In this document: in pieces, positions 10,885 to 20,248 of the stretch
Layout of the letters: every line of letters begins with the position of its first letter
How positions within the stretch are numbered: position 1 is the first letter of the stretch
Source of the DNA: Algibacter miyuki
GTDB taxonomy: Bacteria; Bacteroidota; Bacteroidia; Flavobacteriales; Flavobacteriaceae
Assembly: GCF_042427745.1 (NCBI RefSeq)
Contig: NZ_JBHMFA010000004.1
DNA: 64,000 nucleotides
Strand: one strand, 5' to 3'
Made by a program: the position numbers and the translations under genes
The notes under the pieces: generated by a model
What the model saw: only the letters and a program-made list of their open reading frames with translations
Told to the model about the DNA's origin: nothing
Database searches by the model: none

Positions 10885-12120
10885 TTATATACGCAGGTGG
10901 TCGAGTATTTGGATCACAGCACCTTTATTATTTTTAATAAATTGATCGTTTTTTGAGCCTGACGACTTTCTAAGTGTTGAATTTTCAATAAGTTGTGTAA
11001 GAATTTTATTAAAATCACTCTGGTTTTCAACAGCAAACATCCCTTTTAAATCTATCATTTGTTGCGCCTCCGGAAATGCTTTATGATTTCCACCTATAAT
11101 TATAGGTACGCCAAAAACGGCAGGCTCCAAAGTATTGTGTAATCCTGTATGTCCTAAAGCGCCGCCAACATAGGCTATATCAGCATAATTATATATTTTT
11201 GAAAGAATACCTATAGCATTTATTATAAAAACTTGGGCAGTTTTAAGCGTGTCTTCTGTTTTTTCTGAATACAGCACGGATTCTACATTCAAATTTTTCT
11301 GAAATTGCTTGATCTGGTTGTCCTTGATATTATGTGGAGCAACTATAAATTTTACCTGTTTTAAAGGATGCGTATTTATATAGTTTGTTATTAATTTTTC
11401 GCCTTCAGGCCAAGTGCTTCCAGCAACAATACACAGGTTTTCGCCTTTAAACGTTTCAATAAAATCGAGTTTGTTGTCTTGTTCTAACTGGCTAATAACC
11501 CGGTCGAAGCGGGTATCTCCAGAAACGGAGACCTTATTATAGTTTATACTTTCTAATAAGGTTTTAGAAATTTCGTTTTGTGTAAATATATGTTCAAAAG
11601 CAAATAATGCTTCTCTTAATTGTTTTCCGTAGAATTTAAAATACGATTGATTTTTCCGGAATGCTGCCGAAATTAAAATGGCACGTAACTGGCGTCGTTT
11701 TAATTCGTTTAAAACATTAGGCCAAATATCATATTTTACAAAAATGGTAAGTTCCGGGTGTACAATATCTAAAAATGTTTTGGCATTGTTTTGAGTATCT
11801 ATTGGAATGTAAACAACGACATCGACAATTGGGGAATTCTTTCTGATGTCGTATCCCGAAGGTGAAAAAAAAGAAAGTACAATTTTATGTGTTTTATAAT
11901 GTTCGCGTAATTTTTTAAAGACGGGTAAACCTTGTTCATATTCACCCAATGAAGCGCAATGAAACCAAAGCGTTTTATCTTCATTTTTAATATGTTTTTT
12001 TAAAATACTAAACGTGTTTTTGCGTCCCATAACTCCGCTTTTAATCTTATCGTTAAAAGGAGCGATGGTTTTTAGTACGGTGTCGGTTAGGTGTATGCCT
12101 AGATTGTATATAAAACTCAA
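10885..12120 (-). CDS. waaA: 3-deoxy-D-manno-octulosonic acid transferase
   Basis: Adds Kdo from CMP-Kdo to lipid A precursors at the inner membrane, the first step of the LPS core. 411 residues, normal for the family. N-terminal membrane helix, then the catalytic segment WFHCASLGEYEQ (52-63) in which the ASxGE glutamate is E60, KYDIWPN and SGDTRFDR, and a GT-B C-terminal half with GGALGHTGLHNTLEP. The only start that keeps the conserved N-terminus (YNLGIHLTD) is TTG at 12118-12120, since the first internal ATG is at residue 31. It is divergent from the aminotransferase at 12271. Confidence 0.93.
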   Translation of the reverse strand: MSFIYNLGIHLTDTVLKTIAPFNDKIKSGVMGRKNTFSILKKHIKNEDKTLWFHCASLGEYEQGLPVFKKLREHYKTHKIVLSFFSPSGYDIRKNSPIVDVVVYIPIDTQNNAKTFLDIVHPELTIFVKYDIWPNVLNELKRRQLRAILISAAFRKNQSYFKFYGKQLREALFAFEHIFTQNEISKTLLESINYNKVSVSGDTRFDRVISQLEQDNKLDFIETFKGENLCIVAGSTWPEGEKLITNYINTHPLKQVKFIVAPHNIKDNQIKQFQKNLNVESVLYSEKTEDTLKTAQVFIINAIGILSKIYNYADIAYVGGALGHTGLHNTLEPAVFGVPIIIGGNHKAFPEAQQMIDLKGMFAVENQSDFNKILTQLIENSTLRKSSGSKNDQFIKNNKGAVIQILDHLRI

Positions 12121-12270
12121 CTTTTTTTCTTTGTTGCTAAAATACGCTGTTTAAAATAAATTCATTGGTTAGCGTTAATGATTTTTGTAAATTCGTTGCA
12201 GATTAAATAAACTAAAGGAGTTCATTAAAATAAGTCTTTCAACCAAAAAAAAGGCTTTAATTTATTTTAG

Positions 12271-13404
12271 ATGAAGAAAATTCAAATGGTTGACCTCAAA
12301 GGTCAGTACAACACTATAAAAGATGACGTAAATACTTCTATACAGGAAGTTCTTGAAACTACGGCATTTGTAAACGGACCAAAAGTCCACGAATTTCAAA
12401 AAAACTTAGAGCAGTATTTAGGTGTAAAACACGTTATTCCGTGTGCCAATGGTACCGATGCTTTGCAAATTGCTATGATGGGCTTAGGGTTAAAACCAGG
12501 TGACGAGGTAATTACAGCCGATTTTACGTTTGCAGCCACGGTGGAAGTTATTGCTTTACTGCAACTAACGCCCGTTTTGGTCGATGTTAATAATGATGAT
12601 TTCAATATAAACATAGAAGCCATAAAAAACGCGATTACACCAAAAACTAAGGCAATTGTTCCTGTACATTTATTCGGTCAATGTGCCGATATGGAAGCTA
12701 TTATGGAACTTGCAGAAGCTCATAATTTGTTTGTTATTGAAGATAATGCCCAAGCTATTGGTGCCAATTATAAGTATAAAAACGGTAAAAAAGTAAAAGC
12801 AGGAACCATTGGAAACGTTGGAGCTACTTCATTTTTTCCATCTAAAAACTTAGGTTGTTATGGAGATGGTGGGGCTATTTTTACTAATGATGATGCTTTA
12901 GCACATACTATTAGGGGTATTGTAAACCACGGTATGTACGAGCGTTATCATCATGATGTAGTAGGGGTGAATTCTCGTTTAGACAGTATTCAAGCAGCTG
13001 TTTTAAATGCGAAATTACCGCTTTTAGATCTTTACAATGCGAGCAGAATTGCTGCAGCAAAGCAATATGACGAAGCGTTTAAAGCTATAGATAATGTGGT
13101 AACACCTTTTAGAAACGGTGATGATGATAGTCATGTGTTTCACCAATATACTTTAAGAATTCATGGTGCCGATCGTGATGCTTTGGCAAAACATTTAAAC
13201 GAAAAAGAGATTCCTTGTGGTGTGTATTACCCAATTCCGTTACATAAGCAAAAAGCCTATGTGGACGAGCGTTATAATGAAGCCGATTTTACGGTTACCA
13301 ATCAGTTGGTTAAGGATGTTATTTCATTGCCAATGCATACTGAATTAGAAGCAGATCAAATAGAATACATAACATCAACAATTATAAATTTTATAAATGG
13401 ATAA
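12271..13404 (+). CDS. DegT/DnrJ/EryC1/StrS sugar aminotransferase
   Basis: PLP-dependent aminotransferase acting on nucleotide-activated keto-sugars for surface glycans. 377 residues. Visible: ANGTDALQIA (59-68), which binds the cofactor phosphate, the IEDNAQAIG aspartate (156-164), and PLP lysine K192 in SFFPSKNLG. The C-terminal YPIPLHKQKAY is typical. The reading frame overlaps galE by 8 bases, indicating translational coupling. The exact sugar cannot be read from the sequence; 3- or 4-amino-deoxyhexose donors are possible. Confidence 0.9.
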   Translation: MKKIQMVDLKGQYNTIKDDVNTSIQEVLETTAFVNGPKVHEFQKNLEQYLGVKHVIPCANGTDALQIAMMGLGLKPGDEVITADFTFAATVEVIALLQLTPVLVDVNNDDFNINIEAIKNAITPKTKAIVPVHLFGQCADMEAIMELAEAHNLFVIEDNAQAIGANYKYKNGKKVKAGTIGNVGATSFFPSKNLGCYGDGGAIFTNDDALAHTIRGIVNHGMYERYHHDVVGVNSRLDSIQAAVLNAKLPLLDLYNASRIAAAKQYDEAFKAIDNVVTPFRNGDDDSHVFHQYTLRIHGADRDALAKHLNEKEIPCGVYYPIPLHKQKAYVDERYNEADFTVTNQLVKDVISLPMHTELEADQIEYITSTIINFING

Positions 13405-14419
13405 GATATTAGTTACTGGCGGACTCGGGTTTATTGGTTCGCACACGGTTGTAGAATTACAAAACGAAGGCTACGAGGTTGTTATTATTGATGATTTATC
13501 AAATTCTTCGGAAAAAGTTTTAGATGGTATCACTGCGATTACTGGTAAAACACCCATTTTTGAAAAATTAGATTTAAAAGAAAAATCTAAAGTTGAAGCC
13601 TTTTTTGCAAAACATAGCGATGTAAAAGGTGTGATTCATTTTGCAGCGAGTAAAGCCGTTGGTGAAAGTGTGAAAGAGCCTTTACTATACTATGAAAACA
13701 ATATTAGTACCTTGGTATATATTCTTAAGGAATTAAGAAAATTACCATCGGCAGGGTTTATTTTTAGCTCATCTTGTACCGTTTACGGACAAGCGGATGA
13801 GTTACCAATTACCGAAAATGCACCTGTAAAACAAGCAGAATCACCTTACGGAAACACCAAACAAATTGGTGAGGAAATTATTCAAGATACGTGTAAAGTA
13901 ACACCAAGCTTAAAAGCGATTGCTTTACGTTATTTCAATCCGGTTGGAGCGCATGAATCTGTTGAAATTGGAGAATTACCAATTGGCGTACCACAAAATC
14001 TAGTGCCTTTTATTACACAAACCGCTATGGGATTGCGTAAAGAATTATCTGTTTTTGGTGAAGATTATCCAACGCCAGATGGGACTTGTATCCGTGATTA
14101 TATTCATGTAGTCGATTTAGCAAAAGCACACGTTATTGCTTTAAAGCGTTTATTAGGAAATAAAAATAAAGCGAATTACGAAACGTTTAACTTAGGTACC
14201 GGAAAAGGAAGTTCTGTTTTAGAGGTTGTAAAATCTTTCGAAAAAGTATCAGGTGAAAAACTGAATTATAAAATTGTAGGTCGAAGAGAAGGCGATATTA
14301 TTTCTGCTTACGCCGATACTAATAAAGCGAATGATGAATTAGGTTGGAAAACTGAATTGTCATTAGACGACGCCATGAGCTCAGCTTGGAAATGGGAACA
14401 AAAAGTACGTAGCAAATAA
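13397..14419 (+). CDS. galE: UDP-glucose 4-epimerase
   Basis: Interconverts UDP-glucose and UDP-galactose using tightly bound NAD; an extended SDR enzyme. 340 residues, as in E. coli GalE. Visible: NAD motif GGLGFIG (8-14), IDDLSNS after strand 2, SSSCTVYG around 124-131, the catalytic pair Y151 and K155, and NPVGAHES in the substrate region. It overlaps the upstream aminotransferase, so both probably supply nucleotide sugars for LPS or exopolysaccharide. A strong hairpin follows. Confidence 0.95.
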   Translation: MDKILVTGGLGFIGSHTVVELQNEGYEVVIIDDLSNSSEKVLDGITAITGKTPIFEKLDLKEKSKVEAFFAKHSDVKGVIHFAASKAVGESVKEPLLYYENNISTLVYILKELRKLPSAGFIFSSSCTVYGQADELPITENAPVKQAESPYGNTKQIGEEIIQDTCKVTPSLKAIALRYFNPVGAHESVEIGELPIGVPQNLVPFITQTAMGLRKELSVFGEDYPTPDGTCIRDYIHVVDLAKAHVIALKRLLGNKNKANYETFNLGTGKGSSVLEVVKSFEKVSGEKLNYKIVGRREGDIISAYADTNKANDELGWKTELSLDDAMSSAWKWEQKVRSK

Positions 14420-14453
14420 TATTAACCATATTAGTACGTATTTCTAATACATA

Positions 14454-14489
14454 AAAAAGCCGTTTGAAAATTATTTCAAACGGCTTTTT
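14454..14489. terminator. bidirectional terminator between galE and lspA
   Basis: A perfect 16-bp stem (14454-14469 with 14474-14489) and 4-base loop. Outer A/T runs make it usable from both sides of the convergent galE and lspA genes. Confidence 0.92.
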
Positions 14490-14507
14490 CTATTTTATAA
14501 AAATAAA

Positions 14508-15020
14508 TTAAACTTCTGTTTTCTTTTTCTTAAAACTCATGAAAACAAGGATAATCATACCGGTAGTTACCGATAAATCGGCCATGTTGAAAATACCTGT
14601 TCTAAAAACACCTCCTAAATCTATAAAGAAAAAATCGGTTACCGATCCATAAACTATTCTGTCGTAAACATTGGCAATACCACCACCAATAATACTAGCA
14701 AAAGCAAAAAGAGACCAATTGTCTAAACTTTTATCTTTTAAAATATGGCGTAGCACAAATGCTAAAACAATGATAGGAAGGGCAAGTAGTAAAATAATTC
14801 TAAGCGTTGGGTTTAAATCACTTCCCATACCTAAAAAAGCACCAGTGTTTTCAACATTCATTAAAATGAAAGCATCTCCAATTACTGAAATACGTTCACC
14901 AGGGTTAATATTAGTTCTGCCAACAATATTATTTCTAACTACTATTTTAGAAATTTGATCTACAGCAATGGTTAAAAGAATAACGGCATAAATATAGATC
15001 GAGCGTTTTGATAATTTCAT
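14508..15020 (-). CDS. lspA: lipoprotein signal peptidase (signal peptidase II)
   Basis: Aspartic protease of the inner membrane that cuts the signal peptide from prolipoproteins. 170 residues with four hydrophobic segments (about 9-28, 73-91, 103-117, 145-163). Catalytic pattern: NVYD (117-120), D129 in VTDFF, and FNMAD (144-148) giving N145 and D148. The spacing equals that of characterised LspA. It starts directly after the fabD stop with no spacer, so the two are cotranscribed. Many predicted lipoproteins in this window would be its substrates. Confidence 0.95.
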   Translation of the reverse strand: MKLSKRSIYIYAVILLTIAVDQISKIVVRNNIVGRTNINPGERISVIGDAFILMNVENTGAFLGMGSDLNPTLRIILLLALPIIVLAFVLRHILKDKSLDNWSLFAFASIIGGGIANVYDRIVYGSVTDFFFIDLGGVFRTGIFNMADLSVTTGMIILVFMSFKKKKTEV

Positions 15021-15914
15021 TTAGTTATTGGTTTCTAAAGTTGCAGAAGCTGTTTCCGAAGCTCTATTTATTTTCTTTACCAAACCTTGTAATACTTTTC
15101 CAGGGCCAACTTCAGTAAATAAAGTAGCACCGTCATTTATCATTTGTTGCACCGATTGTGTCCAACGCACAGGAGCTGTAAGTTGTGAGATTAAGTTTGC
15201 TTTTATTTCCGATTCATCCGTAGTAGCGCTTGCTGTTACGTTTTGATAAATTGGGCAATTTGGTTTGCTAAATGTTGTGTTTTCAATAGCCGCGGCTAAC
15301 TCTTCTCGAGCAGGTTCCATCATTGGTGAGTGAAAAGCACCTCCAACAGGTAATACTAAAGCACGTCGCGCTCCAGCTTCTTTTAAAGCCTCGCATGCTT
15401 TGTTTATAGCGTCAATCTCTCCCGAAATCACTAATTGACCTGGGCAGTTATAGTTTGCAGCAACCACAACACCGTCGATGCTTTCGCATACTTTTTCTAC
15501 AACAGCATCTTCTAAACCTAATACGGCTGCCATGGTGCTTGGTTGTATTTCGCAAGCTTTTTGCATAGCAATAGCACGTTGCGAAACCAGTTTCAATCCG
15601 TCTTCAAAAGTTAATGCTCCTGCAGCTACTAATGCCGAAAATTCACCTAATGAATGTCCCGCTACCATATCTGGTTTAAAACTATCTCCTAAAGTTTTGG
15701 CTAAAATTACCGAATGTAAAAATATAGCGGGTTGAGTTACTTTAGTTTCTTTTAAGGCTTCCGGAGTGCCTTCAAACATAATGTCTGTAATGTGAAAGCC
15801 TAAAATAGTGTTAGCTTTTTCAAATAAACTTTGTGCTAAAGGTGAGTTTTCATAAAGGTCTAAACCCATTCCTGAAAATTGTGCGCCTTGACCTGGGAAA
15901 ATATATGCATTCAT
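15021..15914 (-). CDS. fabD: malonyl-CoA:ACP transacylase
   Basis: Loads malonyl groups onto acyl carrier protein for fatty acid synthesis. From the chosen start the protein is 297 residues beginning MNAYIFPGQGAQ, which is where the family starts; a frame open to 15965 adds 17 unrelated residues. Visible: oxyanion motif GQGAQ (8-12), nucleophile S88 in GHSLG, the conserved Gln in the NCPGQ region and catalytic His in GGAFHSPM. lspA follows with no gap. Confidence 0.95.
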   Translation of the reverse strand: MNAYIFPGQGAQFSGMGLDLYENSPLAQSLFEKANTILGFHITDIMFEGTPEALKETKVTQPAIFLHSVILAKTLGDSFKPDMVAGHSLGEFSALVAAGALTFEDGLKLVSQRAIAMQKACEIQPSTMAAVLGLEDAVVEKVCESIDGVVVAANYNCPGQLVISGEIDAINKACEALKEAGARRALVLPVGGAFHSPMMEPAREELAAAIENTTFSKPNCPIYQNVTASATTDESEIKANLISQLTAPVRWTQSVQQMINDGATLFTEVGPGKVLQGLVKKINRASETASATLETNN

Positions 15915-16019
15915 ATTTGGTTGTTTTAAAGTGTTGCAAAAATAGTAATTATTGGCTATTATCAATGGTTTTAATAATTTTAGCGGAGTTTACAATAAAA
16001 TTAATTCTATTTTGGTAAA

Positions 16020-17576
16020 CTATAAATTTCCAGTAGCAGCTTCAGCACAACGTTCGCCATCCATGGCGGCCGAAACAATGCCACCAGCATAACCTCCGCC
16101 TTCTCCACAAGGAAATAAATTTGATATTTGTGGATGAGCTAAATTTTCTTTCCGAGGAATAGAAACAGGGGATGATGTTCTTGATTCTACACCAACAATA
16201 TTGGCTTCAGAGGTGTAATAACCATTCATTTTTTGTCCGAAGGCCTGAAAACCTTTTCGTAATCGGTTACCTATTAATTTAGGTAAAAGTGAATGTAATG
16301 GTGCTGAGTTTAAACCGGGCTGATAAGATGTGTCGTTTAAATCTGTCGATAAATAACCTTCAACAAAATCGGTTAAACGTTGGGCGGGTGCTACTTGACT
16401 TCTTCCACCAGCAGTAAAAGCTAAGCGTTCTAAATTTTTCTGATATTCTAAACCTTTTAAAGCTCCAAATTTCTCATATTTAGGTAAATCTTTATGGACA
16501 TCAATTTCGACTACAATGCCCGAATTGGCATATAAATTATTCCGTTTGGAAGGCGACATGCCATTTACAACCACTTCACCATTTGCGGTCGCAGCCGGAA
16601 CAATAAATCCGCCAGGACACATGCAAAACGAATATACACCGCGGTCGTTAACTTGTTGTACCAAGCCGTAAGATGCTGCGGGTAATAATTCGTGACGCTC
16701 GCCAGAACAATGATATTGAATAGAATCGATAATATGTTGAGGATGTTCTACACGAACTCCCATAGCAAAGGACTTTGCCTCTAAAGCAATTTGTTTTTTA
16801 TGCAGTAAATAAAAGATATCACGAGCGGAATGTCCAGTAGCTAAAATGACCTTTTCAACAGGTAATTCTTTATCGTTTTGAAGCTGTATGGCTTGTATAC
16901 TGTTGTTTTTTATAACGAAATCAGTAACGCGAGTTTCAAAATGAACTTCGCCTCCAAAATTTATAATGGTTTCTCGAATGTTCTGTACCACTTTTGGCAA
17001 TTTATTGGTGCCAATATGCGGGTGTGCATCTACCAGAATTTGATCGGTAGCACCATGAAAAACAAGGTTCTCAAAAATACGGCGTACATCGCCACGTTTT
17101 AAACTTCGGGTGTATAATTTTCCATCGCTATAAGTTCCGGCACCGCCTTCTCCAAAGCAATAGTTAGAATCTTCGTTTACAAAGTGATCTTGATTTATGG
17201 CTTTTAAATCCCTTCTTCTATCTTTTACATTTTTTCCACGCTCCAGAACAATGGGTTTGAAACCCAGTTCAATGCAACGCAAAGCAGCATACATTCCGGC
17301 AGGACCAAAACCTATAATGTGCACGGGTTTTGCTGCTGAAACATCTTTATAATCAAATTTATAATCCGATGTTTTTGGCAAGGCTTCACGAATGTAAACA
17401 GCCACTTTATAATTTAGGATTATTTTTGGTTTTCGAGCATCTATAGATTTTCGTAATACTTTAACACCCGTAATATCTTGGCGGTCTATGTCGAGTACAC
17501 GTGCCGATTTTAAAATGAGAATATCGCTGCGTTCTTCTTCCTTTAATGTAATACGAAGTTGTATTTCTTTTACCAT
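16020..17576 (-). CDS. FAD-dependent oxidoreductase, COG2509 type
   Basis: 518-residue flavoprotein. An N-terminal module of about 80 residues (LRITLKEEERSDILILKSARV) is typical of COG2509 proteins and precedes a Rossmann FAD motif IIGFGPAG (87-94). Other visible parts are GEGGAGTYSDGKLYTR, ATGHSARD, GRSQVAPAQR and the C-terminal FPCGEGGGYAGGIVSAAMDG that closes the FAD site. The family is widespread, but its substrate is not established. It is a single gene between fabD and the 2TM-DHFR gene, with no context hint to its job. Confidence 0.85.
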   Translation of the reverse strand: MVKEIQLRITLKEEERSDILILKSARVLDIDRQDITGVKVLRKSIDARKPKIILNYKVAVYIREALPKTSDYKFDYKDVSAAKPVHIIGFGPAGMYAALRCIELGFKPIVLERGKNVKDRRRDLKAINQDHFVNEDSNYCFGEGGAGTYSDGKLYTRSLKRGDVRRIFENLVFHGATDQILVDAHPHIGTNKLPKVVQNIRETIINFGGEVHFETRVTDFVIKNNSIQAIQLQNDKELPVEKVILATGHSARDIFYLLHKKQIALEAKSFAMGVRVEHPQHIIDSIQYHCSGERHELLPAASYGLVQQVNDRGVYSFCMCPGGFIVPAATANGEVVVNGMSPSKRNNLYANSGIVVEIDVHKDLPKYEKFGALKGLEYQKNLERLAFTAGGRSQVAPAQRLTDFVEGYLSTDLNDTSYQPGLNSAPLHSLLPKLIGNRLRKGFQAFGQKMNGYYTSEANIVGVESRTSSPVSIPRKENLAHPQISNLFPCGEGGGYAGGIVSAAMDGERCAEAATGNL

Positions 17577-17691
17577 AGATAGAGGTGTTAAACCTGAAGT
17601 TTAATAACGGAATTTGCTATAAAAGTTAAGTTAGAAACGCGTTTTGTACGTTTCTAATGTTTTCTGTTGAAATAAATTGGATTACGTTTTA

Positions 17692-18618
17692 CTACTTACG
17701 TTCATAAGTTAAAAACGAAAACTCATAGTCGTGCTTATCATCTTTAGTATGAAAAGTGTTTGCCGTTTCTTTCCAAACGGATAAATCTAATTTTGGAAAA
17801 AAAGTATCGGCTTCAAAATCTTCATGCACCCGAGTTAACTCAATTTTGTTTGCAAAAGCTAAAGCTTGCTTGTAAATTTCGCCACCACCAATAATATAAG
17901 GCTGTGCATCACTTTTGGATGCTTCAATCGCGTCGGTTAAACTATTTACAATAACAACACCTTCGGGAGCAACATAATCGGGTTGCCTAGTAATAACCAC
18001 ATGCGTACGGTTTGGTAAAGGTTTAGGGAAACTTTCGAAGGTTTTTCTCCCCATGATAATATGGTGGTTATTGGTTAGGCTTTTAAAGCGTTTTAAATCG
18101 TCACTTAAATGCCATATCAATTTATTACCTTTTCCAATGGCGTCGTTTTCTGCCGCCGCTACAATTATGGTGAGCTCTTGCTTATTAGAATTCAAGATTT
18201 CTTTTTGGGTTTGTTGGGTATTAAACACATCACTTTTGGCAACATGCTTTTCTTCTTTAATCATATTTGTTTTTAGAGCGTCAATACGCACCTGTTGTTT
18301 GGCTACTAATTTTTCTAATTGTTGTTTTTCCCAAACTTTACCCATGAATTTATGCGTTATAAAAACATTGAACACATGGTAAACAAATAAGAACGACCAA
18401 AATAAAATGGCGTATAAAAACCATTCTTTTCCAAAAAAGGTAATGTCCTTTCCAATACCTAAAACGGTGTTGGCGAGTATTAAAAATACGGCACCAAGCA
18501 AAAAAATAACAAAATGAATATAGAGTCCTTTTTTTTGTCTAATGCGTCTTTGAGCGTTTTCTATAAGCTCTAATTGGTCTTTGTCTATTTGCGGTGTGGC
18601 TTTCTTTTTTCCGAACAT
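17692..18618 (-). CDS. folA: 2TM domain-dihydrofolate reductase fusion
   Basis: 308 residues in two parts. Residues 20-105 form a 2TM domain: a basic lead RRIRQKKG, helices at about 32-52 and 66-88, and an FMGKVWEKQQLEKL tail. A charged linker of about 40 residues follows. From about 149 comes a complete dihydrofolate reductase: IIVAAAENDAIGKGNKLIWHL, catalytic acid D174, NADPH-binding IMGRKTFES, VVITR and IIGGGEIY. DHFR regenerates tetrahydrofolate after thymidylate synthase, whose gene lies 670 bases away. Normal DHFR is a soluble protein of about 160 residues, so membrane tethering is unusual. No frameshift is visible. Confidence 0.88.
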   Translation of the reverse strand: MFGKKKATPQIDKDQLELIENAQRRIRQKKGLYIHFVIFLLGAVFLILANTVLGIGKDITFFGKEWFLYAILFWSFLFVYHVFNVFITHKFMGKVWEKQQLEKLVAKQQVRIDALKTNMIKEEKHVAKSDVFNTQQTQKEILNSNKQELTIIVAAAENDAIGKGNKLIWHLSDDLKRFKSLTNNHHIIMGRKTFESFPKPLPNRTHVVITRQPDYVAPEGVVIVNSLTDAIEASKSDAQPYIIGGGEIYKQALAFANKIELTRVHEDFEADTFFPKLDLSVWKETANTFHTKDDKHDYEFSFLTYERK

Positions 18619-18882
18619 ACTGATATTAATAATAGATGTAAAGTTAAAACTTTTTAATGATATCCCGAATTTAAATCGTGATGATCCTTTTTACGGATTT
18701 ATGCTTAATATTTAATGTTAAACTATTTGAAAATCAAGTAAAAAGCAGTTTTTCGGGATGATAATTACATAAATTTTCAGCTAATTTAATAACTTACTTC
18801 TAATTTATTAAAGCGCTTATTACCAAAATGATAATTTTTTGATGTAAAACGGCGTAAATGAGGTTCGTATAAGAAACTTTTA

Positions 18883-18890
18883 TAAATTTG
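18883..18890 (+). promoter_or_regulatory. -7 element of the CBM48 gene
   Basis: TAAATTTG matches TAnnTTTG and lies 23 bases before the ATG at 18914, implying a very short leader. Apart from it the 295-base gap 18619-18913 shows nothing. Confidence 0.5.
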
Positions 18891-18913
18891 TAGTATAAAC
18901 AACTATTTTTATT

Positions 18914-19210
18914 ATGGCTATTAAAAAACAATATTTAAAGAGCAAACCAGTTTGTAAAGTAACTTTTTCTATCGAAGCTGAAGACGCTAAGAAAGTTTCA
19001 CTTGTTGGAAGTTTTAACGAATGGAATGAAAAAGCAACACCGCTTAAAAAATTAAAAAACGGAACGTTTAAAGGTACTGTTGATTTAGATGCTGAGAATT
19101 CTTACGAATTTAAGTATATTATTGATGGCGCTTACGTGAATGACGTAGAGGCTGATTCTTTTGTTTGGAGCGATTTTGCTTCTGCAGAGAACAGTGTAGT
19201 TACTGTTTAA
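18914..19210 (+). CDS. stand-alone CBM48 / glycogen-recognition domain protein
   Basis: 98 residues forming one immunoglobulin-like carbohydrate-binding module of the CBM48/AMPK-beta type: VSLVGSFNEWNEKATPLKK, then FKGTVDLDAENSYEFKYIIDG and a terminal strand. Such domains normally sit at the N-terminus of glycogen-branching or debranching enzymes. Here there is no enzyme domain and no signal peptide, so it is a small cytoplasmic protein that may bind alpha-glucan or act as a subunit. It has its own promoter and terminator and is divergent from the DHFR fusion. Confidence 0.85.
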   Translation: MAIKKQYLKSKPVCKVTFSIEAEDAKKVSLVGSFNEWNEKATPLKKLKNGTFKGTVDLDAENSYEFKYIIDGAYVNDVEADSFVWSDFASAENSVVTV

Positions 19211-19231
19211 TTACATATAACAATATTTAAT

Positions 19232-19265
19232 AAAAAGGGCTTTCTATATAGAAAGCCCTTTTTTT
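19232..19265. terminator. terminator between the CBM48 gene and thyA
   Basis: A 13-bp stem, AAAAAGGGCTTTC (19232-19244) with its complement at 19251-19263, followed by T residues. It separates convergent genes and can act both ways. Confidence 0.9.
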
Positions 19266-19286
19266 ATGTGTTTTATTTAGGTTATA

Positions 19287-20111
19287 TTAAATAGCAACTT
19301 TGCCTTTAATATGGGGGTGCGGGTCGTAATCTGATAACGTAAAATCGTCAAAATCAAAATCGAAAATATCTGTGATTTCAGGGTTTAATGTCATTTTAGG
19401 TAACGGACGAATCTCTCTGGAAAGTTGTAATTCTAACTGTTCGTAATGGTTGCTATAAATATGAGCGTCGCCAAAGGTGTGTATAAAATCTCCAGCTTCA
19501 TAACCACAAACTTGAGCCATCATCATGGTGAATAGGGCATAAGAAGCAATGTTGAAAGGCACGCCTAAAAAGGTGTCAGCACTACGTTGATATAATTGAC
19601 AAGATAACTTCCCATCGGCAACGTAAAACTGAAAAAAAGCATGGCAGGGCGGAAGTGCTGCTTTTCCGTTGGCTACGTTTTCGCTAAAGGATTTTGATGT
19701 ATCAGGTAAAACGGAAGGATTCCATGCGGAAACCAACATTCTGCGACTGTTTGGATTGGATTTTAGAGTTTGGATAACTTCTTTAATCTGATCGATTTCA
19801 TCACTATTCCAGTTGCGCCATTGGTGACCGTAAACCGGGCCCAGATCACCATTTTCATCAGCCCATTCATTCCAAATACGAACACCATTTTCTGTTAAAT
19901 ATTTGGTATTGGTATCGCCTTTTAAAAACCAAAGCAGTTCATAAACAATAGATTTTAAGTGTAGTTTTTTTGTAGTTACCATCGGGAAACCTTCACTTAA
20001 ATCGAATCGCATTTGATAGCCAAAAACACTTTTGGTGCCGGTGCCTGTGCGGTCTCCTTTTTCGTTACCAGTTTCTAATATATGTTTTACTAAGTCGTGA
20101 TATTGTTTCAT
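19287..20111 (-). CDS. thyA: thymidylate synthase
   Basis: Methylates dUMP to dTMP with methylene-tetrahydrofolate, yielding dihydrofolate. 274 residues. Visible: RTGTGTKSVFG (21-31), WNEWAD, the nucleophile C156 in ALPPCHAFFQF, QRSADTFLGVPFNIASYA and the C-terminal DYDPHPHIKGKVAI. About ten extra residues before the active-site loop (DTSKSFSENVANG) explain the length excess over E. coli. The DHFR that recycles its product is encoded nearby on the same strand, with the CBM48 gene between on the other strand. Confidence 0.97.
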   Translation of the reverse strand: MKQYHDLVKHILETGNEKGDRTGTGTKSVFGYQMRFDLSEGFPMVTTKKLHLKSIVYELLWFLKGDTNTKYLTENGVRIWNEWADENGDLGPVYGHQWRNWNSDEIDQIKEVIQTLKSNPNSRRMLVSAWNPSVLPDTSKSFSENVANGKAALPPCHAFFQFYVADGKLSCQLYQRSADTFLGVPFNIASYALFTMMMAQVCGYEAGDFIHTFGDAHIYSNHYEQLELQLSREIRPLPKMTLNPEITDIFDFDFDDFTLSDYDPHPHIKGKVAI

Positions 20112-20120
20112 AATTTTCAG

Positions 20121-20197
20121 TCCTGTAGAAGCAGGAATCTCTTCATTAGTGATTGTTTATTCGAATAAAATAACTATAAATAGTTGTAACAAAATTA
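20121..20197 (-). promoter_or_regulatory. thyA promoter region with palindrome
   Basis: Minus-strand TAATTTTG at 20190-20197 fits TAnnTTTG, about 80 bases before the ATG. Within the leader lie a perfect 14-base palindrome TTTATTCGAATAAA (20157-20170) and a small hairpin TCCTG...CAGGA (20121-20136). Either could regulate, but no regulator is assigned. Confidence 0.4.
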
Positions 20198-20248
20198 CTA
20201 AAAACAATCGTTTATTTAGTATAAACCATATTGGATTTATTTTATGCA

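Noticed and set aside
15915..15965. 17-codon N-terminal extension of fabD
   Set aside because: The family N-terminus (AYIFPGQGAQ) starts at the inner ATG at 15914 and the extra residues look like untranslated leader.
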